Part shown: positions 59,877-64,000 of the stretch, one piece after another
Numbering within the stretch: the stretch's first letter is position 1
Layout of the letters: each line of letters starts with the position of its first letter
NCBI RefSeq assembly: GCF_000745965.1
Contig: NZ_KN050788.1
Coordinates: 111,143-175,142 of the forward strand
Direction: 5' to 3'
DNA from: Edaphobacter aggregans DSM 19364
GTDB lineage: Bacteria > Acidobacteriota > Terriglobia > Terriglobales > Acidobacteriaceae
Length of the DNA: 64,000 bases
The notes under the pieces: generated by a model
What the model saw: the letters and a program-made list of their open reading frames with translations, nothing else
Databases searched by the model: none
Told to the model about the DNA's origin: nothing
Position numbers and translations under genes: made by a program

Positions 59877-60542
59877 TCACGGCTGAGACCGGGCGATCCG
59901 GAGAAACGCAGCCAGCCTCTCCGGATCCTTCCGGCCTGGCGCAGTCTCAACCCCACTCACGACATCCACACCCCACGGCCTCAGCTTTCGGATCGCCTCC
60001 GCAACGTTCTCCGGCCGCAGCCCCCCAGCCGCGATCACGCGAAGATCACCTGCATTCTCCACAAGCACTGCACGCGCCGCCCTCCAGTCGAACGCCACTC
60101 CTGTACCACCGCCAGCCACTCCCACACGCGAATCGATCAGCACTCGGTCCATCAGCCCGGCGCTTGCAATTCTCCGAAGGCCAAAGCCGAGCGGGTCGCC
60201 GTTGTCCGCTCCCACCGTCCAATGCAAGGTCTGAATCAATCCTGTGCCGTCGCCCAGCAGCTCGCGGAGCCTGCCCGCAAGCCCAAGATCGAGTCCGCTG
60301 TGCAGCTGCACTGCAGTAAGGCCAGCCTCGCGAACGATCCCGGCGATCTCCTCTGCATCGCGGCTGTCAAAGACCCCGACGCGCTCGACGTTGCTCGGAA
60401 GATGCGGCGAGATGCGAGCGACCTGCTCCGCCGTAACCTGCCGCCTGCTCTCGGCGAAGACGAAGCCCAGCGCATCTGCGCCCAGCTCAACCGCCAGCTG
60501 CACGTCCTCAAGGTTGGTGTTGCCGCAGATCTTGATCCACAT
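59877..60542 (-). CDS. trpF: phosphoribosylanthranilate isomerase, 221 aa
   Basis: The TIM-barrel starts WIKICGNTNLEDVQLAVELG (catalytic Cys), with FVFAESRRQVTAEQV, VQLHSGLD, RVLIDSRVG (general-acid Asp) and the C-terminal phosphate loop WGVDVVSGVE. Third step of the tryptophan branch. ATG at 60540-60542, four bases after trpC, so co-transcribed. Confidence 0.95.
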   Translation of the reverse strand: MWIKICGNTNLEDVQLAVELGADALGFVFAESRRQVTAEQVARISPHLPSNVERVGVFDSRDAEEIAGIVREAGLTAVQLHSGLDLGLAGRLRELLGDGTGLIQTLHWTVGADNGDPLGFGLRRIASAGLMDRVLIDSRVGVAGGGTGVAFDWRAARAVLVENAGDLRVIAAGGLRPENVAEAIRKLRPWGVDVVSGVETAPGRKDPERLAAFLRIARSQP

Positions 60543-60546
60543 CGCG

Positions 60547-61359
60547 TCAGCGCTCTTTCGAGTACTCGCGGTCGAGCAGCAGCGCCAGCGCCGCCGCAGG
60601 ATCAGGCTGGCGCATCAGAGCCTCGCCGATCAAGAAGGCATCGTAACCGGCGGCCCGCAGCTTCGCGATCTCCAGCGCGGAGCGAAGCCCGCTCTCGGCC
60701 ACCATCGTGACCTCGGCTGGCATCCACGCGGCGATCTCAAACAGCAACTCCGACCGCACCACAAAGGTGCGAAGGTCGCGGCTGTTGACGCCGATCAGCT
60801 CGAAGCCAAGCGCAATCGCGCGCTCCAGTTCCTCACGCGAATGGACCTCGCACAACACGTCCAGCCCCATACTCAGCGCCTCGTCGCGAAGATCGCTCAA
60901 AGCATCGTCGCTATGGGCAGCCACGATCAGCAGAATCGCATCCGCGCCCGCCGCACGAGCCTCCAGCACCTGAAACGGGTCAAGGATAAAGTCCTTGCGC
61001 AGGCACGGAATGCTCACCGCGGCGGAAGCCGCTTCGAGGTCCGCCAGCGAACCCTGAAAGAACTCCTCGTCCGTCAGCACCGAGAGCGCCGCCGCTCCGG
61101 ACTCCTCAAACGCCTTTGCCAGCGCGGCCGGATAGAAGTCGCTGCGGATAAGCCCCTTCGAAGGCGAAGCCTTCTTGATCTCCGAGATGATCGCAGGCCC
61201 CGTGCGCCCCACCTCGCGCAGCCGCGCTGCGAACCCACGCGGAGTGTGGTTCACCGCCTTGCGCTCCAGCGCAGCGAAGTCGGCCACCGCCTTGCGAGCA
61301 TTCACCTGCAACAGCGTGTGGGCAAGAATCTGATCGAGCTGCGTCGGCATGTCTCTCAT
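60547..61359 (-). CDS. trpC: indole-3-glycerol phosphate synthase, 270 aa
   Basis: IGPS signatures AIISEIKKASPSKGLIRSDF, LSVLTDEEFFQGS, IPCLRKDFILDPFQV, LIGVNSRDLRTFVV and VAESGLRSALEIAKL. It closes the indole ring after TrpF in tryptophan synthesis. The ATG at 61357-61359 has GAGG upstream; a second ATG three codons later is possible. Forms trpC-trpF on the minus strand; the other trp genes are not in this window. Confidence 0.96.
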   Translation of the reverse strand: MRDMPTQLDQILAHTLLQVNARKAVADFAALERKAVNHTPRGFAARLREVGRTGPAIISEIKKASPSKGLIRSDFYPAALAKAFEESGAAALSVLTDEEFFQGSLADLEAASAAVSIPCLRKDFILDPFQVLEARAAGADAILLIVAAHSDDALSDLRDEALSMGLDVLCEVHSREELERAIALGFELIGVNSRDLRTFVVRSELLFEIAAWMPAEVTMVAESGLRSALEIAKLRAAGYDAFLIGEALMRQPDPAAALALLLDREYSKER

Positions 61360-61424
61360 TCTACGGCCTCGCTACTGGGCCTGGTTCGAGTCCGCTGCAG
61401 GCGGATCTCGTTGACAAATAAAAT

Positions 61425-61445
61425 GAGCACCTCGCCGAGGTGCTC
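61425..61445 (-). terminator. Rho-independent terminator of tRNA-Leu
   Basis: Perfect 9-bp stem GAGCACCTC / GAGGTGCTC; on the minus strand it is followed by ATTTTATTTG, about 20 bases after the tRNA 3' end. Confidence 0.85.
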
Positions 61446-61464
61446 ACTGACATCTGAGAAACTT

Positions 61465-61551
61465 TGGTGCCGAAGGGGGGACTCGAACCCCCACACCCTT
61501 GCGAGTACATGGACCTGAACCATGCGCGTCTGCCAATTCCGCCACTTCGGC
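61465..61551 (-). tRNA. tRNA-Leu (anticodon CAG), CCA encoded
   Basis: Class II tRNA on the minus strand: acceptor GCCGAAG / CTTCGGC, anticodon stem CATGG-TTCAGGT-CCATG with anticodon CAG, a long variable arm, T-arm around GGGGGTTCGAGTCCCCC, discriminator A and CCA at 61467-61465. It reads CUG. Confidence 0.96.
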
Positions 61552-61708
61552 AACGGTCGTACACGCCCTGCCCATCGAGGCCGAACACCGCAACCGCGAG
61601 TCTTTAGTCTTTCAAAAACAGTCCCCAGTGTCAATTCAGCAGCGGCGATCTAGACTTATTCCTCATCGCCAGCGTCTCTACACCAGTGAAGCCCCGAGAA
61701 TAGCCGCC

Positions 61709-61975
61709 ATGGATGAATCCCTCAAGGTCCAGCCTGTCTCCAAAACCGTCACCACGGAGTCGATCCCCGAAGACGTGGCCGTCGAGATTCGCAAGCTCGC
61801 CCACGAGCTGAGCAATGCGCTCGAGATCATCGCCCAGACCAGCTATCTGCTCGGAACCGTCGGTCTCAAGGAGCCAGGCTCGGACTGGCTGCGCATGCTC
61901 GATAACGGCGTGCGACAGGCCATGGACATCAACCTGTCGCTCCGCACCTACATCAAGGATCACACTACGAGCTGA
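61709..61975 (+). CDS. His-box (HisKA-like) mini-protein, 88 aa
   Basis: Contains IRKLAHELSNALEIIAQTSY (His32), which looks like the dimerisation/phosphoacceptor H-box of histidine kinases, followed by a second helix (WLRMLDNGVRQAMDINLSLR). There is no ATPase (HATPase_c) domain, no sensor and no membrane helix. It converges on a response-regulator gene with a 9-bp gap. It may be a phosphotransfer or dimerisation-only partner; this is inference from motif and context. ATG 61709 is the first in frame that excludes the tRNA region. Confidence 0.6.
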   Translation: MDESLKVQPVSKTVTTESIPEDVAVEIRKLAHELSNALEIIAQTSYLLGTVGLKEPGSDWLRMLDNGVRQAMDINLSLRTYIKDHTTS

Positions 61976-61984
61976 TCGAACCCG

Positions 61985-62533
61985 TCAGGTTCTGGTCGCA
62001 ATCTTCTTCGCCACCGTCTTCTTCTTCGCGGCGACCTTCTTCGCCTTCACCGGAGCCGGAGTGGAAGCCTTCTTCGCAGCCGCCCCCTTCGCGGGAGCCT
62101 TCGTGGCGGCCGCCTTCTTCGATACTGGCTTCGGCTTCATCTCCGGAAGCGTGATCGCCGCCGAATCTTTCCAATGCGACTCCATCAGTCGGTCGATCTG
62201 CTCCAGCAGCAGCCGCGTATGCATCGGCTTCACCAGCATCCTGTCCGCGCCCAGCTCCTGCCAATCCTCCTCAGCCAGAGGAAAGGCCGTCAGCAGCGCC
62301 ACGGCCGGCCGATAGGGCGCGGATCTCGCCGCCGCAATCACCTCGGCGCCCGACTCCTCGCTCTCCATCCGCATGTCGCTGATCACCATCTGGTACTCGT
62401 GCGAGCGCAGCTTTAGCCTGCCCTCGCGAGCCGAAGCCGCCGTGTCCACCTCAAAGCCGTTGATCTCAAGCACCGCCTTCAGGGTCAGCAGCACGGCCAC
62501 CTCGTCATCCACGAGCAAAATCCGACGTTTCAT
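61985..62533 (-). CDS. response regulator receiver with Lys/Ala-rich (histone H1-like) tail, 182 aa
   Basis: REC domain, residues 1-120: acidic pocket DDE at 9-11, phospho-acceptor Asp53 in MVISDMRMES, Thr82, and Lys102 in MLVKPMH. It has no classical DNA-binding output. Instead, residues about 130-182 form a repetitive Lys/Ala/Pro tail (KKAAATKAPAKGAAAKKAST, KKVAAKKKTVAKK) like histone-H1/AlgP-type tails, which can bind nucleic acid non-specifically. Facing the His-box protein gene, it may receive its phosphate from it. Confidence 0.85.
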   Translation of the reverse strand: MKRRILLVDDEVAVLLTLKAVLEINGFEVDTAASAREGRLKLRSHEYQMVISDMRMESEESGAEVIAAARSAPYRPAVALLTAFPLAEEDWQELGADRMLVKPMHTRLLLEQIDRLMESHWKDSAAITLPEMKPKPVSKKAAATKAPAKGAAAKKASTPAPVKAKKVAAKKKTVAKKIATRT

Positions 62534-62822
62534 CGCCGTCTTCCTCTCTTCTTGCTCCCAGCTCTACCCACCACGCGGACGGAGCATCGCTCCTACGATA
62601 CACACCTTCCGCCTGCGCATGCTTCGCCACTGCCCGTGCAGGAAATCCTGGCGACGCCTCCCTGCGAACTCCGCTTTCTGCCCAGCCCAACACATCACCG
62701 CGACCCCGGCCCGCATCCTATGAATGCTATACTTCACTGTACGGCGTACGCCTTTTGCATGTGCGCCGAAACCCACAACAACAAAGCATGGCGAGCCAGA
62801 AGGCCCGCTGTGGAGGCGACCT

Positions 62823-63437
62823 ATTCCACCGATCGATAAACGTTCCGCCAAGTCCTTTATCCGCACCAACGAACGGATTCGCGCCCGCGAGGTCCGCGTC
62901 ATCGACGAAAACGGCGAACAGCTGGGCGTCATGCCCCCCTTTGAGGCCCTGAAGATGGCCCGTGAGCGTTCGCTCGACCTCGTCGAGATCTCGCCAAACG
63001 CCGTCCCTCCCGTCTGCAAGATCCAGGACTACGGCAAGTTCCTCTACGAGAAGGACAAGAGCGACCGCGCTGCGCGAAAGAAGCAGAAAGTCATCACCAT
63101 CAAAGAGGTCAAGTTCTCCGTCACCGTCGACGAGCACGACTACCAGACCAAGAAAAACCAGGCCGTTCGCTTCCTCAACGAGGGCGACAAGGTAAAGGCC
63201 TCGCTGCGCTTCAAGGGCCGCCAGATGGCCCATCGCGATCTCGGCTACAAGATCATTAACCGCCTGATCGCCGACGTGGGAGATGCCGGCATGGTCGAAT
63301 TCATGCCCCGCATGGAGGGAACTACCCTCCACGCCATCCTGGCCCCGTCGAAGAAGAGCGAACCGGCACCCAAGAAACCGGCGGCACCCCCCGCCAAGAC
63401 TCCGGAGCCGCAGGCCCCCACCGCGGCGCAAGCCTGA
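62823..63437 (+). CDS. infC: translation initiation factor IF-3, ATT start, 204 aa
   Basis: IF-3 N-domain (SFIRTNERIRAREVRVIDEN, LVEISPNAVPPVCKIQDYGK) and C-domain (QTKKNQAVRFLNEGDKVKAS, GRQMAHRDLGYKI), then a Lys/Pro/Ala tail (about 25 residues). No ATG or GTG fits: the ATT at 62823 is preceded by GGAGG (62812-62816) with six-base spacing, and AUU start codons are a known self-control device of infC. It checks start codons and separates ribosomal subunits. A TATACT at 62727 may be the promoter -10. Confidence 0.92.
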   Translation: MPPIDKRSAKSFIRTNERIRAREVRVIDENGEQLGVMPPFEALKMARERSLDLVEISPNAVPPVCKIQDYGKFLYEKDKSDRAARKKQKVITIKEVKFSVTVDEHDYQTKKNQAVRFLNEGDKVKASLRFKGRQMAHRDLGYKIINRLIADVGDAGMVEFMPRMEGTTLHAILAPSKKSEPAPKKPAAPPAKTPEPQAPTAAQA

Positions 63438-63882
63438 TCCCGCCCGCAACCTCATCCAACGCGCAAGCCTGATTCCACAACCTCGTCGCGATTAGATGCC
63501 CATAGGCCCTTCAAAGGAAGGCTTATGGGCCGCAGTTTGCTGCAGACCAAAGCCGCCGAATCACAAAAAACTGCTCGATCCCTCGTAGTGTCCAGCAGAC
63601 CGCGCCCTCTCTTCTTCCGTTCCCAGTGTGCTTTAGAACTTCCCACCCATTGCCCGAAGTCCACTGATTCAACGTAGTTTGCATAGCGACCGCCCCCAGG
63701 ACTCCGGGCTGACACTTGCACATCCCCAATTAGTCATGTTACGTCGGTAATTGAACAGAGTATATATTCTGATATATAACTCATTCTATTGGACTTAGGT
63801 TCAGGTCTATCTTATGGTTACTTCAGCTGCTCTGTCCAGCGAAATATTACAAAGTAAATACAACGTTAGGGGTATTCCAGTC
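63438..63882. other. gene-free stretch after infC
   Basis: Holds an imperfect palindrome (GCCCATA..TATGGGC, 63498-63530) that may end infC transcription, then DNA without convincing coding signal on either strand. From about 63730 to 63870 the DNA becomes AT-rich (ATATATTCTGATATATAACTC), unlike the rest of the window; it probably contains the promoter of the gene at 63883. Confidence 0.5.
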
Positions 63883-64000
63883 ATGAAGCTCATCGTTCGC
63901 GCTATCGTCGCCTCCCTCGTCCTCACCGGTGCAGTCGCCTCCACCCAGGTCTCCTCGGCCTCCACCACCTCCAAGGTCACCGTCGCCCGCAACAGCGCTC
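63883..64000 (+). CDS. small exported protein, 5' part only
   Basis: Reads MKLIVRAIVASLVLTGAVAS, then a Ser/Thr-rich segment (TQVSSASTTSKVTVARNSA), and runs off the right edge. Clear Sec-type signal peptide; TTAGGGG is the only RBS-like element, 11 bases upstream. The mature part is not visible, so no function is assigned. Confidence 0.65.
   Translation, partial: MKLIVRAIVASLVLTGAVASTQVSSASTTSKVTVARNSA

Noticed and set aside
63452..63729. Two minus-strand frames of 68 and 89 codons after infC
   Set aside because: No RBS, no motif, mutually overlapping frames, and the region looks non-coding.

Overview
The window is GC-rich, gene-dense bacterial chromosome that looks like a member of the Acidobacteriota, class Terriglobia (Granulicella/Terriglobus/Edaphobacter-like). 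The reasons are a carboxypeptidase-regulatory-domain TonB receptor, an ECF sigma / anti-sigma / HEAT-repeat operon, abundant short palindromic repeats of a type common in that group, and a CRH..C..C..H multicopy-type ORF behind a repeated leader. This placement is by gene style and family recall, not by a search. No phage, integrase, transposase, CRISPR array or rRNA was seen.

Layout. 1-7.9 kb: a probable amino-sugar locus (SIS-domain isomerase fragment, tiny Cys-rich exported peptide, PIG-L deacetylase, ROK regulator with a palindromic candidate operator, large TonB-dependent receptor). 7.9-11.3 kb: an argininosuccinate-lyase homologue overlapping an amino-acid permease, then a cupin. 11.4-14.7 kb: exported GH38 alpha-mannosidase. 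14.8-18.5 kb (minus strand): ECF sigma factor, ZAS anti-sigma factor, TPR/HEAT protein and HEAT protein, the first three overlapping by a few bases. 18.7-24.4 kb: MscS channel, sugar (GRP/RhaT-like) transporter with a micro-membrane protein, LacI regulator, BNR-repeat protein overlapping a MoaD/ThiS-like protein. 24.9-28.7 kb (minus): glpK-glpD-glpF glycerol operon. 28.8-32 kb: M2 dipeptidyl carboxypeptidase and GH28 pectinase. 32-37 kb: YggU, YggS, DUF486, a DUF1778/GNAT toxin-antitoxin pair, TrxB and a GGDEF cyclase. 37-42 kb: Na/solute symporter, YihY, MBL hydrolase, aldo/keto reductase. 42.9-51.6 kb: ligA, membrane proteins, MogA/MoaB, a TonB C-terminal protein, miaA and hscB. 51.8-57.3 kb: a frameshifted zinc-motif ORF, pgsA, tRNA-Val, rpmB, msrB, ridA, LysM protein and two paralogous W-rich exported proteins. 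57.4-64 kb: prolyl oligopeptidase, trpC-trpF, tRNA-Leu, a His-box mini-protein facing a response regulator with a histone-H1-like tail, and infC with an ATT start.

The intergenic DNA is the most unusual part. (i) Three copies of a roughly 150-300 bp element (24.6, 42.6, 51.7 kb) carry an AT-rich promoter-like stretch, a perfect hairpin and an AATACTTTGCA motif placed 21-22 nt before GGGAGGGG. In one copy GGGAGGGG is the ribosome binding site of a zinc-motif ORF; in the other two it abuts the stop codon of an unrelated gene. (ii) A 128-bp element upstream of hscB has terminal inverted repeats and a flanking 6-bp direct repeat, like a MITE/REPIN. (iii) At least eight copies of a GTCAT(T/C)CTGAGC-type repeat all lie in one orientation. 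(iv) A locus at 42.2-42.5 kb combines an 18-bp tandem repeat with a (TTTTGC)n satellite.

Most genes are ordinary housekeeping or carbon-scavenging functions. Start codons were often moved downstream of the longest open frame on ribosome-binding-site or signal-peptide evidence, and two genes not starting with ATG/GTG/TTG (infC and the ROK regulator) are flagged.
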